Below, one piece after another: positions 1 through 8,471 of a stretch of DNA of 36,141 bases. Numbering within the stretch: the stretch's first letter is position 1; each line of letters starts with the position of its first letter. The DNA is taken from NCBI GenBank assembly GCA_964613155.1, contig CAZTHP010000017.1, forward strand, positions 1-36,141, written 5' to 3'. The notes beneath the pieces are model-generated. The model was given only the letters and a program-made list of their open reading frames with translations. It was not told the origin of the DNA and made no database searches. The stretch is from TWA4 sp964613155. Lineage in GTDB: Bacteria > Bacillota > Clostridia > Lachnospirales > Lachnospiraceae. The position numbers and the translations under genes were made by a program.

Positions 1-1
1 A

Positions 2-52
2 ATTCAATTAGAATCAAAATTCAATTAGAATCAAAATTCAATTAGAATCAAA
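2..52. repeat. 17-bp perfect tandem repeat, 3 copies at window edge
   Basis: The unit ATTCAATTAGAATCAAA occurs three times without a mismatch (2-18, 19-35, 36-52) and then decays into ATTAATTAA. It may continue left of the window. No ORF covers it. It is one of many short tandem arrays in the intergenic regions of this window, and the only perfect one. Its function is unknown. Confidence 0.95.
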
Positions 53-80
53 ATTAATTAAAGCAGAATATAGCTTACAT

Positions 81-130
81 ACTGCGCTTTGGTTTGTTCG
101 AAACAGACCAAAGCGCAGTTTTTTCTTTTT
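81..130 (+). terminator. Strong intrinsic terminator for a plus-strand gene left of the window
   Basis: Arms 81-98 and 102-119 pair almost perfectly (ACTGCGCTTTGGT with ACCAAAGCGCAGT, extended inward) and are followed by a T-rich tail at 119-130. The T-run is on the plus strand, so it should end a transcript arriving from upstream of the window. There is no T-run on the other side. The rest of 131-376 shows no gene; an ORF at 89-376 begins inside this hairpin and is rejected. Confidence 0.85.
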
Positions 131-274
131 AATCCTCTTTTACAAATCCCGTATATCTTAAAAAAATTCAAAAAATCCAGAAAATCTTTTAAACTTCCTG
201 CAATTTACGAAAGTTTAAAAGCTTCCTACTTTCTGAAATCCAAAAAATTCCCAACAACAATGAGAAACTCGCAC

Positions 275-322
275 AAAAAAAGAAGCCATGACACGAATGT
301 TTTCAAATACATTCGCGCCACG
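275..322 (-). terminator. Intrinsic terminator of the hydCBA operon
   Basis: Read on the minus strand about 55 bases after the hydA stop, a 14-bp stem (arms 309-322 and 287-300, three G-U pairs) closes an 8-base loop. It is followed by GCTTC and a run of seven T (complement of 275-281). Position and T-run fit the end of the hydrogenase transcript. Confidence 0.75.
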
Positions 323-376
323 ACCTCTTTTCATCCTATCTATCCAGAGTTAACTGGAAGTCAGACCAGACATTGA

Positions 377-2119
377 TTAGTTGATGGTTCTCTTTACATA
401 AGTGGTATGTAAAATGTCATGTGCTTTATGACTGCCGGGTTCTCCCAGATATTCGTCATACAGCTTCTTCACACTCTTGTTTTCGTGTGATTTTCTTACG
501 GGGTTGCCAGCATCCAGTGCGTACAGTGCTTTTGCACGTTCTGCACGAATGTCAACTACGTTGCGGATCTTGGAAGGAACCTGAGGCTGTCCACCACCGT
601 TTACGCAACCGCCAGGACATCCCATGATTTCGATAAAGTGGTAATTTGCTTCACCAGATTTTACTTTATCTAACAGGATCTTAGCGTTGCCGAGACCGGA
701 AGCGATTGCAACCTTAACGTCCATACCAGCTACGTTGTAAGAAGCTTCTTTGATGCCGTCTACACCACGAACATCTACAAAATCAAGGTTCTGCAGAGTT
801 TCGCCTGTCAGTTCTTCAACTGCGGTTCTCAGAGCTGCTTCCATAACACCACCGGTTGCACCGAAGATAACAGCTGCGCCAGTACCTTCGCCTAACGGAT
901 CGTCAAAGCCTTCTTCAGGCAGTTTTGCAAAATCAAGACCAGCTTTCTTGATCATACGAGCAAGTTCTCTTGTGGTGATCGAGATATCTACATCAGGAAC
1001 ACCTGCTGCATCTTCATCATCACGACCGATTTCGAACTTCTTAGCGGTACAAGGCATTACGCTGACGCTAACGATGTTCTTCGGATCCAGACCCATCTTT
1101 TCTGCGTAATAAGTCTTCAGAACAGCACCAAACATCTGCTGAGGAGACTTGCAGGAAGACAGATTGTCTGTCATATCAGGGAAATAATGTTCGCAGTATT
1201 TGATCCATCCGGGTGAGCAGGAAGTAATCAGAGGCAATGTGCCGCCGTTCTTTACTCGATCCAGGAATTCATGAGCTTCTTCCATGATTGTTAAGTCAGC
1301 GGAGAAGTTGGTGTCAAATACTTTATCAAAGCCCAGACGACGAAGTGCTGCTGCCATCTGACCCTGTACGGGAGTGCCCATTTCATAGCCAAATTCTTCA
1401 CCCAGAGCTGCACGTACAGCCGGAGCTACCTGAACTGCTACAAACTTGGTAGGATCGTTGATTGCATCCAGAACTTTCTGTGTATGATCTTTTTCATAAA
1501 TAGCGCCTACAGGACATACAGCGATACACTGACCACAGGATACGCAGCTTGTTTCGCCCAGACCCATTTCGAATGCGGAACCGATGAAGGTTTTGAAACC
1601 ACGTTCGTTTGCGCCGATTACGCCGATACCCTGTACTTTATCACAGACAGCGGTACATCTACGGCAAAGGATACATTTATTGTTGTCACGAACCATATGA
1701 GCTGCACTAGTATCCAGTTCATATTTGATCGTTGTGCCATCGTAGTAAGATTCATCGTCAACGCCCAGCTCTTTACACAGAGTCTGCAGTTCACAATTGT
1801 TGCTGCGTACACATGACAGACATTTTCTTTCATGGTTAGACAGCATCAGCTGCAGAGTTTTCTTTCTGGATTCCTGAACAGCGGGAGTATTGGTAAATAC
1901 TTCCATACCAGGGTTGATCGGATATACGCAGGCAGCAACTAAGCTTTTTGCGCCTTTTACTTCTACAACACACATACGGCATGCGCCGATTTCGTTGATA
2001 TCTTTTAAATAGCAAAGTGTAGGAATTTCAATACCGGCATATCTTGCTGCTTCAAGAATCGTAGAGCCAGCAGGAGCAGATACTTCCACACCATTAATTT
2101 TGATTGTAATGTTTTCCAT
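377..2119 (-). CDS. hydA: Trimeric [FeFe] hydrogenase, catalytic subunit HydA
   Basis: This is the H2-activating subunit of a cytoplasmic NAD-linked, probably electron-bifurcating (ferredoxin plus NADH) group A3 hydrogenase. In order it has: an N-terminal [2Fe-2S] domain (Cys36, 47, 50, 64); the His-Cys3 [4Fe-4S] segment (His96, Cys100, 103, 109); a two-[4Fe-4S] ferredoxin domain at roughly 140-210 (CILCRRC, CVSCGQC); the H-cluster domain with L1 TSCSPGW, L2 MPCTAKK and L3 GCPGGCVNGGGQP; and a C-terminal small-subunit-like tail. The length of 580 aa is normal for the family. In L1 the second residue of the usual Cys-Cys pair is Ser, a variation I believe is tolerated in this family. It is the last gene of hydCBA, 18 bases after hydB. 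Bifurcation is inferred from family membership. No maturases (HydEFG) lie in the window. Confidence 0.95.
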   Translation of the reverse strand: MENITIKINGVEVSAPAGSTILEAARYAGIEIPTLCYLKDINEIGACRMCVVEVKGAKSLVAACVYPINPGMEVFTNTPAVQESRKKTLQLMLSNHERKCLSCVRSNNCELQTLCKELGVDDESYYDGTTIKYELDTSAAHMVRDNNKCILCRRCTAVCDKVQGIGVIGANERGFKTFIGSAFEMGLGETSCVSCGQCIAVCPVGAIYEKDHTQKVLDAINDPTKFVAVQVAPAVRAALGEEFGYEMGTPVQGQMAAALRRLGFDKVFDTNFSADLTIMEEAHEFLDRVKNGGTLPLITSCSPGWIKYCEHYFPDMTDNLSSCKSPQQMFGAVLKTYYAEKMGLDPKNIVSVSVMPCTAKKFEIGRDDEDAAGVPDVDISITTRELARMIKKAGLDFAKLPEEGFDDPLGEGTGAAVIFGATGGVMEAALRTAVEELTGETLQNLDFVDVRGVDGIKEASYNVAGMDVKVAIASGLGNAKILLDKVKSGEANYHFIEIMGCPGGCVNGGGQPQVPSKIRNVVDIRAERAKALYALDAGNPVRKSHENKSVKKLYDEYLGEPGSHKAHDILHTTYVKRTIN

Positions 2120-2137
2120 AATCAGTCTCCCCTCCCC

Positions 2138-4024
2138 TTATTTCTTTACAATAGCGTTCTTCTTACACTTGGAAGCACATACGCCGCACTTGATACACTT
2201 GTTAACGTCAATAACGTGAGGTTTCTTCTTCTCACCAGTAATTGCGCTAACAGGACAATTCTTAGCACACAGCGTACAGCCGATACATTTTTCTTCGTCG
2301 ATTTCATAATGCAGCAGGCTCTTACATACGCCAGCAGGACATTTCTTATCAACTACGTGAGCAATGTATTCGTCTTCGAAGAACTTCAAAGTAGACAGAA
2401 CCGGGTTGGAAGCTGTCTGACCCAAAGCACACAGTGAGCTGGATTTCAGATGGTAGCAAAGTTCTTTGATCTTTTCAAGACCAGCCAGATCACACTTACC
2501 TTCTGTAATAGAAGTCAGCATTTCAAGCAGTCTTCTGGTACCGATACGGCAAGGTGTACATTTACCGCAAGATTCATCAACGGTGAATTCCAGGAAGAAT
2601 TTTGCGATATCAACCATACAGTCATCTTCATCCAGAACGATCAGACCACCAGAACCCATCATAGAACCGATTGCGATCAGGTTATCATAATCGATTTCTA
2701 CGTCAAAGTTTGCAGCAGGGATACATCCGCCGGAAGGACCACCGGTCTGAGCAGCTTTAAACTTCTTGCCATTGGGGATACCGCCGCCGATTTCTTCAAC
2801 GATTTCACGCAGGGTTGTACCCATAGGAATTTCTACCAGACCTACGTTGTTAACCTTACCACCAAGAGCGAATACCTTGGTACCAGGAGATGTCTTAGTA
2901 CCCATGGAAGCAAACCCTTTGCCGCCATTTAAGATGATCTGAGCGATATGTGCATATGTTTCAACGTTATTTAATACAGTAGGAGCATCGAACAGACCTT
3001 TTACAGCAGGGAAAGGAGGACGAGGACGAGGCTCGCCACGGTTACCTTCGATAGAGGTCATCAGCGCGGTTTCTTCACCACATACGAATGCACCAGCACC
3101 AAGTCTTAAACCAACACGGAATGAGAAGCCAGTTCCAAAAATGTTGTCACCCAGTACGCCGTATTCTTCTGCCTGTTTGATTGCGATTTCCAGACGTTCT
3201 ACTGCGATCGGATATTCAGCACGAACATAAATATAACCCTGGTTTGCGCCAATTGCGTAACCAGCGATTGCCATAGCTTCCAGTACTACATGAGGATCGC
3301 CTTCCAATACGGAACGGTCCATGAATGCACCGGGGTCACCTTCATCGGCGTTACATGCAACGTATTTCTGAGTTCCGGGTTCTCCGCCCATTGCGAATAA
3401 CCATTTTCTGCCGGTAGGGAATCCACCGCCGCCACGGCCACGAAGTCCGGATTCCATAATGCAGTCTACAACTTCTTTCTGAGACATGCTTGTCAGAACT
3501 TTACCTAATGCCTGATAACCATCTCTGCCGATGTATTCTTCGATATTTTCAGGATTGATCACACCACAGTTTCTCAGAGCAATACGTTTCTGCTTTCTGT
3601 AGAAAGGTGTTTCATGCATAGAAATGATACCTTCATCGGTAACAGTTTCTTTGTACAGATATTTGGTAACAACATTGCCTTTTACCAGATGTTCTGCAAC
3701 GATTTCTTCTACATGCTCTAATTCCATGTTGGAATAGAATGCAGCTTCGGGATAGATGATCATGATCGGACCTAATGAACACAGACCATGACATCCAGTT
3801 CTTACTACACAAACTTTATCTTTTAAACCGGCTTTTTCGATTTCTTCTTCCAGTTTAGCAGCGATCTTCAAACTTCCTGAGGAAGTACATCCGGTACCTG
3901 CACATACCAGTACATGACGTTCATACTGGCCAGCTTTCTTTTCTACGCCTTTTTCTTCGGATCTAAATCCAACGAGGTCAGCCATTTTGTCTCTTATGGC
4001 ATTTAATTCTTCAAGAGATTTCAT
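2138..4024 (-). CDS. hydB: Trimeric [FeFe] hydrogenase, NADH/FMN subunit HydB (NuoF-like)
   Basis: This is the diaphorase subunit that exchanges electrons with NAD(H) through FMN and hands them to HydA. Three parts are visible. The N-terminal thioredoxin-like [2Fe-2S] domain has CAGTGC and CHGLC pairs (about residues 40-95). The central NuoF-type domain has the glycine-rich nucleotide/FMN loop GRGGGGFPTGRKW and the [4Fe-4S] motif ESCGKCTPCR. The C-terminal ferredoxin has two [4Fe-4S] motifs (CIGCTLCAKNC and CIKCGVCASKC) ending close to the stop. The 628 aa length and this domain order match HydB of bifurcating hydrogenases. The start has an AGGAGG-type site just upstream. It lies 13 bases after hydC and 18 before hydA, so the three genes are one transcript. 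Confidence 0.95.
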   Translation of the reverse strand: MKSLEELNAIRDKMADLVGFRSEEKGVEKKAGQYERHVLVCAGTGCTSSGSLKIAAKLEEEIEKAGLKDKVCVVRTGCHGLCSLGPIMIIYPEAAFYSNMELEHVEEIVAEHLVKGNVVTKYLYKETVTDEGIISMHETPFYRKQKRIALRNCGVINPENIEEYIGRDGYQALGKVLTSMSQKEVVDCIMESGLRGRGGGGFPTGRKWLFAMGGEPGTQKYVACNADEGDPGAFMDRSVLEGDPHVVLEAMAIAGYAIGANQGYIYVRAEYPIAVERLEIAIKQAEEYGVLGDNIFGTGFSFRVGLRLGAGAFVCGEETALMTSIEGNRGEPRPRPPFPAVKGLFDAPTVLNNVETYAHIAQIILNGGKGFASMGTKTSPGTKVFALGGKVNNVGLVEIPMGTTLREIVEEIGGGIPNGKKFKAAQTGGPSGGCIPAANFDVEIDYDNLIAIGSMMGSGGLIVLDEDDCMVDIAKFFLEFTVDESCGKCTPCRIGTRRLLEMLTSITEGKCDLAGLEKIKELCYHLKSSSLCALGQTASNPVLSTLKFFEDEYIAHVVDKKCPAGVCKSLLHYEIDEEKCIGCTLCAKNCPVSAITGEKKKPHVIDVNKCIKCGVCASKCKKNAIVKK

Positions 4025-4037
4025 TACGGTCCTCCTC

Positions 4038-4529
4038 CTATTTATACTGTTCTAAAATCTTTTCTACATCATCCGGTACCAAACGGCCATGAACATCATC
4101 ATTAACCATTAAAACGGGTGCAAGACCACAAGCACCTACACAACGGCAGGATTCCAGTGAAAACTTGCCATCGGGTGTACATTCGCCTTCCTTCAGGCCC
4201 AGAACTTCCTGAAGTTTTTCGTAAACCTTACCGGAACCTTTAACGTAGCAAGCAGTACCAAGACAGACAGAAATTCTGTATTTGCCCTTAGGCTGCAGTG
4301 CAAACTGCGCATAGAATGTTGCTACACCATAAATTTTCTCCATAGGGATACCGGTGTTGTCTGAAATAATCTTCTGAACTTCGATAGGAAGATATCCATA
4401 AATATCCTGTGCTTTCTGCATGATCGGCATTAAAGCGCCTTTTGTGCCTTTAAGTTCAGCAATTACCTTTAACAGTTCCCCTTCCTGTTCTTTTGTCCCT
4501 GTAAAAGGAACAGTTGCTTTTTGAGCCAT
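4038..4529 (-). CDS. hydC: Trimeric [FeFe] hydrogenase, [2Fe-2S] subunit HydC (NuoE-like)
   Basis: This small electron-transfer subunit of HydABC has a NuoE/thioredoxin-like fold carrying one [2Fe-2S] cluster. The four ligands are visible as CLGTAC (Cys-x4-Cys) and CVGAC (Cys-x3-Cys) in the second half. The N-terminal helical region contains the usual segment ending in IYGVATFYAQF. The length of 163 aa is typical. A strong AAGGAGG site sits seven bases before the ATG. It is the first gene of the operon, about 90 bases downstream of an extended -10 promoter. Confidence 0.95.
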   Translation of the reverse strand: MAQKATVPFTGTKEQEGELLKVIAELKGTKGALMPIMQKAQDIYGYLPIEVQKIISDNTGIPMEKIYGVATFYAQFALQPKGKYRISVCLGTACYVKGSGKVYEKLQEVLGLKEGECTPDGKFSLESCRCVGACGLAPVLMVNDDVHGRLVPDDVEKILEQYK

Positions 4530-4618
4530 TACTCTACCTCCTTATTAAATTTTAAAAACCACCACAAAAATCAACTTCGAGCCCGTACTCTCACGTTAAC
4601 CTTTTGTCATTTTGCATA

Positions 4619-4627
4619 ATTATATCA
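4619..4627 (-). promoter_or_regulatory. Promoter of hydCBA (extended -10)
   Basis: On the minus strand TGATATAAT (complement of 4619-4627) is a perfect extended -10 (TGN then TATAAT). The -35 region 17 bases upstream is poor (TGGTAA). The leader to hydC is about 80 bases. The region 4530-4997 between the divergent operons holds this promoter, the one for the sensory hydrogenase, and otherwise T-rich DNA with no convincing gene. Confidence 0.6.
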
Positions 4628-4921
4628 CTTTTTTTCAGGCTTTACCAGCATTTTTGGACAGTGCTGTTCTTGTCGTTTTTTCATGTTCTGATACCAGAAA
4701 ACAGAAAAAGCTTCCTGTTTTGTATAATCCTCACAACCCACCGTCATCTTCCCCGTTGTTTTTCATAGGATTTTTACTTCTTTTTTTGCGATTTTTTATC
4801 ATTTTTACCTTTTCCATAATTTTTTCAAATTTTAACGCTTTTATTTTCATATAACTCTCCCAAAATCTTCAAATAGAACCGTTACTTCCTATACTAATGT
4901 CCCAGTTCTGTTGTTGGGTGC

Positions 4922-4980
4922 TGGAAAACATTTCCATACTTTTGTATAATAGAACAAAAACGGATTCCCCATGTCCGTTT
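4922..4980 (+). promoter_or_regulatory. Promoter and leader hairpin of the sensory hydrogenase operon
   Basis: TATAAT at 4945-4950 is 17 bases after TGGAAA (4922-4927; 4 of 6 match to TTGACA). The short leader then contains a 7-bp hairpin (AAACGGA at 4958-4964 with TCCGTTT at 4974-4980) immediately before the AGAGAGGA ribosome binding site. Whether the hairpin regulates translation is unknown. Confidence 0.6.
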
Positions 4981-4997
4981 AGAGAGGAATTTTTCAG

Positions 4998-6725
4998 ATG
5001 AAAGTAATCGAAATCAATGCACCTTCCTGTCTTGCCTGTACTCGCTGTCTGCGCAAATGTGAAGTGAAAGCAATTCAGCTGGTCAATCATACTGCTGAAA
5101 TCAATGATGAACTGTGTATCCTTTGCGGTACCTGTATTGATGCCTGCCATCATAACGCTAAATTTTATTTAAGTGATGCGTTCAAAGTGCGAAGCTGGCT
5201 GGAAGGCGGCAGAAAAATGGTGCTCTCCCTAGCCCCCTCCTATATGGGTGCCTTCCCCGGCATTCAGGCGGGACAGCTGATCACAGCATTTCGCAAAGTT
5301 GGTTTTCAGGCGGTTCACGAAACAGCGGAGGCTGCTGCTGTTGTTACAGAAGAATACGTCCGTCTTGCCCAGAGCGGTACAATGAAAAATATCATTACCT
5401 CCTGCTGCCCAGCCGTCAATTCACTGATTGAAATCTATTACCCTGATCTGCTTCCGTATCTGGCACCTGCCGCTTCTCCCATGATTGCGCACGGTCGTTA
5501 CCTCAAAAAGCTCTATGGACCGGATACGTTAGTTATTTTTGCCGGTCCCTGTATTGCGAAAAAGGGCGAAGCTTATCTAGAAGAAAATAATCACGTGATC
5601 GATGGTGTTTTAACCTTTGAAGAACTGCTGCATTTTATGGAACGCCTGGGGGTAGATCCTAGGGAATGCGAAGAATCCTTACCGGATAACCCTTCTCCGG
5701 GTATCAATCGCCTCTATCCCTCTGCCGGCGGAATCATTTACGCACTGCGCAATGAGCCGAATTTCCCCGATCAGGAGTACATGAGCTTCCATATTAGTAC
5801 GATCAGCAACTGTAAAAATGTTTTGCAGGAGCTGCGGGATGGATTTCACACCAATTGTGTGATCGAGATGAGTGCCTGCCCCGGCGGATGTGTCAACGGT
5901 CCCGCTCGTCCAGAAGGCAGTTCCGGCTACAAAAACAGTCTGCGCATCAAAAAGCAGACCTCACGTACCAGCGTTCCCCCGGAACAGATTCAGAACTTTT
6001 TAAAACAGACAGCCGTTGTCAGCTGCTATTTAGACAAATCCCCTGACCTACCGACTCCTTCGGAAGAAGAAATTCAGGCGATGATGAAAACAATGGGCAA
6101 ATTAAACAAATGGGATGAACTGGACTGCGGTGCCTGCGGTTATCCCACCTGTCGTGACAATGCGATTGCCTCCTGTCAGGGACGTTCCTCTTACGATCGC
6201 TGCATCCATTATCTGCATGCAAAAGCTTCATCACTGGCCAATATGGTACTGGAATCTACCCCGAACATGGTTATGATCATCGGCGGTGACTTAACTATCC
6301 AAGAATTTTCCGCTTCCTGCGAGAAAAAATTTCACATCAGCCGTGCAGAAGCCATCGGCAAAGATCTCATGGAGCTGATCGACGACACGGATTATGCCTG
6401 GGCACTCGAAACCAAGCAGAACCTGCGCGGTAAAACGGTGGAATTAACAGGATACGATACATATGTTCAGCAAAATATCACTTATTTAGCAAATGAACAT
6501 GCCCTTTTGGTAATCCTCATCGACGTAACTGCACAAAAACACAAAGAAGATGAAGATTATTTCCAGAAAATGGAAATTGTAGAGCTTGCGCAAAATATTA
6601 TCGACAAGCAGATGATGTCTGCGCAAATGATCGCCGGATTGCTCGGTGAGACAACAGCGGAAACAAAGATAACCCTCAACAAACTGTGTAAATCCCTGCT
6701 TGGGGAAGAAAGTAGTGATAATTAA
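4998..6725 (+). CDS. Sensory-type [FeFe] hydrogenase with PAS domain (HydS-like)
   Basis: This is a predicted H2/redox sensor rather than a bulk hydrogenase. Residues 11-50 are a two-[4Fe-4S] ferredoxin (Cys11, 14, 17, 21 and 40, 43, 46, 50). The H-cluster domain follows at about 70-320 with degenerate signatures: L1 TSCCPAVN (no aromatic residue after the Pro), L2 GPCIAKKGE (the usual Met before Pro is Gly) and a normal L3 ACPGGCVNGPARP. Around 373-405 is a further Cys-rich iron-sulfur domain (CGACGYPTC...C...C). A PAS domain at about 410-520 and a helical tail complete it. This order is that of group C sensory hydrogenases. There is no small-subunit tail and no NADH module. It is divergent from hydCBA, and its stop overlaps the phosphatase start by one base, so the PAS output probably acts through that phosphatase. 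Function is inferred from architecture. Confidence 0.88.
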   Translation: MKVIEINAPSCLACTRCLRKCEVKAIQLVNHTAEINDELCILCGTCIDACHHNAKFYLSDAFKVRSWLEGGRKMVLSLAPSYMGAFPGIQAGQLITAFRKVGFQAVHETAEAAAVVTEEYVRLAQSGTMKNIITSCCPAVNSLIEIYYPDLLPYLAPAASPMIAHGRYLKKLYGPDTLVIFAGPCIAKKGEAYLEENNHVIDGVLTFEELLHFMERLGVDPRECEESLPDNPSPGINRLYPSAGGIIYALRNEPNFPDQEYMSFHISTISNCKNVLQELRDGFHTNCVIEMSACPGGCVNGPARPEGSSGYKNSLRIKKQTSRTSVPPEQIQNFLKQTAVVSCYLDKSPDLPTPSEEEIQAMMKTMGKLNKWDELDCGACGYPTCRDNAIASCQGRSSYDRCIHYLHAKASSLANMVLESTPNMVMIIGGDLTIQEFSASCEKKFHISRAEAIGKDLMELIDDTDYAWALETKQNLRGKTVELTGYDTYVQQNITYLANEHALLVILIDVTAQKHKEDEDYFQKMEIVELAQNIIDKQMMSAQMIAGLLGETTAETKITLNKLCKSLLGEESSDN

Positions 6726-7909
6726 TGTATATTGATATGGATTACCGCAGCCTGAATCATACCGGAGAAGAATTATGCGGTGATAAGGTCGAAATGGTCG
6801 TAACGGAACATTCTCATATTCTGATTCTAGCAGATGGAATGGGAAGCGGCGTCAAAGCCAATATTTTATCGAGCCTCACTTCCCGTATCTTAGCGACTAT
6901 GTTCCGGGAAGGTGCTTCGATCGACGAATGTTTATCTACGATTTTAGCAACCCTTCCCATTTGTCAGGAACGCCATGTCGCTTACTGTACCTTTACTGTA
7001 CTCCAGGTCAATGACGATAACAGCGCTTATCTGGTAGAATACGAAAATCCCGACACAATTTTAATCCGCGGCGGCGAGATTACTGAGCTGGAACGGCAAA
7101 AACGAGTTATCGAAGGCAAAGAAATCCAGGAAGCCCGCTTTACCGTTCAGGATCAGGATGTTTTTGTTATTATGAGTGACGGCTGCCTGTACGCAAGCAC
7201 CGGATTAAAGCTCAATATGAACTGGGACCGCAATAAACTGGCAAAAATCGCCAAAAATTCCGTCCGTTTTTCTCCGTATGCCAAACGAATCGCATTCGAA
7301 ATCGTACAGGCCTGTGATGACCAGTACTGGGGACAACCCGGAGACGATACCACCGCAGCCGTTTTGCGCGTTTCGAAACCGCATACGTTAAAATTATTTA
7401 CCGGTCCTCCGGTTCATCCCGAAGAAGACCAGCGTGTTGTTCGCTCGTTGATGGCAGATGACGAAAATGGCGAAGACTGCACCCGCATCGTCTGCGGCGG
7501 CACCAGTGCCCGCATCGTTTCACAGATTCTGGACAAACCCATCGAATCGGTTCGGCAGGATGCGCACCCGGAAGTTCCCCCTTACGACTCCATTGACGGA
7601 ATCGACCTCGTAACAGAAGGCGCGCTGACCTTGAAAAAGACCATTGAAATCTTAAAGCCCTGCACCACAGAAACACCGCTTGATGAAACATTCTTTGAAA
7701 CCCTCGATGAAGACAACGGTGCTGCTCTCCTGGCAACTGCTTTACTGGAAGACTGCTCTCATCTGGAGCTTCTCATGGGACAGGCGATTAATGAAGCCTA
7801 CCAAAACCCAGAAATCTCCACTGACCTCTCTACGCGCAGCCATTTAATTAAGGAACTGATTGAAACCGTGAAAAAACTCGGCAAAACCGTTCATGTCGAA
7901 TATTATTAG
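6725..7909 (+). CDS. SpoIIE/PP2C-type phosphatase paired with the sensory hydrogenase
   Basis: A predicted metal-dependent Ser/Thr phosphatase. The first ~220 residues show the PPM/SpoIIE pattern: Asp20, LADGMGSGVKA with Asp37, IMSDGCLY, and GQPGDDTTAAVLRV with the paired metal-binding Asp. The last ~170 residues are a separate domain I do not recognise. It begins with CTRIVCGGTSARIV and includes GIDLVTEGALTLKK, then a helical end. The ATG shares its A with the stop of the sensory hydrogenase (TAATG), which implies translational coupling. Such phosphatases are known next to PAS-containing hydrogenases in Clostridia. The likely target is a phosphorylated regulator of hydrogenase or fermentation genes, but none is identifiable here. 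The alternative start Met5 is possible. Confidence 0.85.
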   Translation: MYIDMDYRSLNHTGEELCGDKVEMVVTEHSHILILADGMGSGVKANILSSLTSRILATMFREGASIDECLSTILATLPICQERHVAYCTFTVLQVNDDNSAYLVEYENPDTILIRGGEITELERQKRVIEGKEIQEARFTVQDQDVFVIMSDGCLYASTGLKLNMNWDRNKLAKIAKNSVRFSPYAKRIAFEIVQACDDQYWGQPGDDTTAAVLRVSKPHTLKLFTGPPVHPEEDQRVVRSLMADDENGEDCTRIVCGGTSARIVSQILDKPIESVRQDAHPEVPPYDSIDGIDLVTEGALTLKKTIEILKPCTTETPLDETFFETLDEDNGAALLATALLEDCSHLELLMGQAINEAYQNPEISTDLSTRSHLIKELIETVKKLGKTVHVEYY

Positions 7910-8154
7910 GACAAACCGGAAATTAATTTCGCCTTTTGCTGATGTGTCAGCTTTTTAATCGCCGCCTCCCGGCGCAAAGCTTCCCCTTTTTCCGCATACT
8001 CTTCGGAATACAGAAGCTTCACCGGCAGGCGGCTTCTTGTATACTTCGCCCCTTTCCCTTGATTATGAACGCGAACACGTTTTTCCAGATTGGTTGTCCA
8101 GCCTGTATAATAACTGCCATCTCCACAAAGTACAATATAAACATAATGAGCCAT
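7906..8154 (-). CDS. GIY-YIG domain protein, UPF0213/YhbQ-like
   Basis: A single-domain GIY-YIG protein of 82 aa. The motif appears as YVYIVLC followed by YYTGWT at residues 4-20, then the conserved Arg in the helix (NLEKRVRVHNQGKGAKYTR) and a Glu at the end of the fold. The family is small and widespread; a nuclease activity is assumed from the fold and the cellular role is unclear. The stop codon overlaps the end of the convergent phosphatase gene by four bases. The ribosome binding site (AAAGGGG) is about 14 bases away, which is rather far. Confidence 0.85.
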   Translation of the reverse strand: MAHYVYIVLCGDGSYYTGWTTNLEKRVRVHNQGKGAKYTRSRLPVKLLYSEEYAEKGEALRREAAIKKLTHQQKAKLISGLS

Positions 8155-8259
8155 CTTTTGTTTCGATTCCCCTTTCTCACTTCTTTTCTCTGATTTTCAG
8201 CCTGCCCTTTTAAGCAAATTCTATGCCACTTTATTTTACCTATATACAGCTTTGTTTCT

Positions 8260-8358
8260 CGATCTATTGCAAACTTTTTCGATCTATCACTTGCTTTTTA
8301 TCTATTGCCAGCTTCTCCGATCTATTACTTGTTTTTCCGATATGCTGCTTGCTTTTCC
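8260..8358. repeat. Degenerate ~20-bp tandem array
   Basis: CGATCTAT-type units start at 8260, 8280, 8318 and 8338, with a decayed unit (CTATTGCCAG) near 8301, giving a 20-bp period. Typical unit: CGATCTATYRCTTGCTTTTT. ORFs drawn through it have no ribosome binding site and no family resemblance. It lies in the 640-bp gap between the GIY-YIG gene and sipL. Confidence 0.75.
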
Positions 8359-8374
8359 TACGATCATGTTTTCT

Positions 8375-8471
8375 TTCAAAAATCTGCAATTCCAAAAACC
8401 TCTATGTAATTTTTCAAAAATCTGCGATTTCGAAAATCATCATGTAATTTTTTTGAAAATCTGCATATACT
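8375..8471. repeat. 38-40-bp tandem repeat, about 2.5 copies, with a -10 element in the last copy
   Basis: Units begin at 8375 and 8413 (TTCAAAAATCTGC ... ATGTAATTT) and at 8453 (TTGAAAATCTGC). The third copy is cut short by CATATACTATCAC, which provides the TATACT -10 of the small RNA that follows. The array is distinct in sequence from the 20-bp array just to its left. Confidence 0.8.

Noticed and set aside
89..376. Plus-strand ORF of 95 codons left of hydA
   Set aside because: It starts inside a strong terminator hairpin, covers the hydCBA terminator, has no ribosome binding site and no recognisable protein features.
1484..1816. Plus-strand ORFs opposite hydA and hydB
   Set aside because: Antisense shadows of clear hydrogenase genes with no independent signals.
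4612..4854. Plus-strand ORF of 80 codons between hydC and the sensory hydrogenase
   Set aside because: T-rich DNA translating to Phe/Leu-rich sequence, no ribosome binding site, and it covers the hydCBA promoter.
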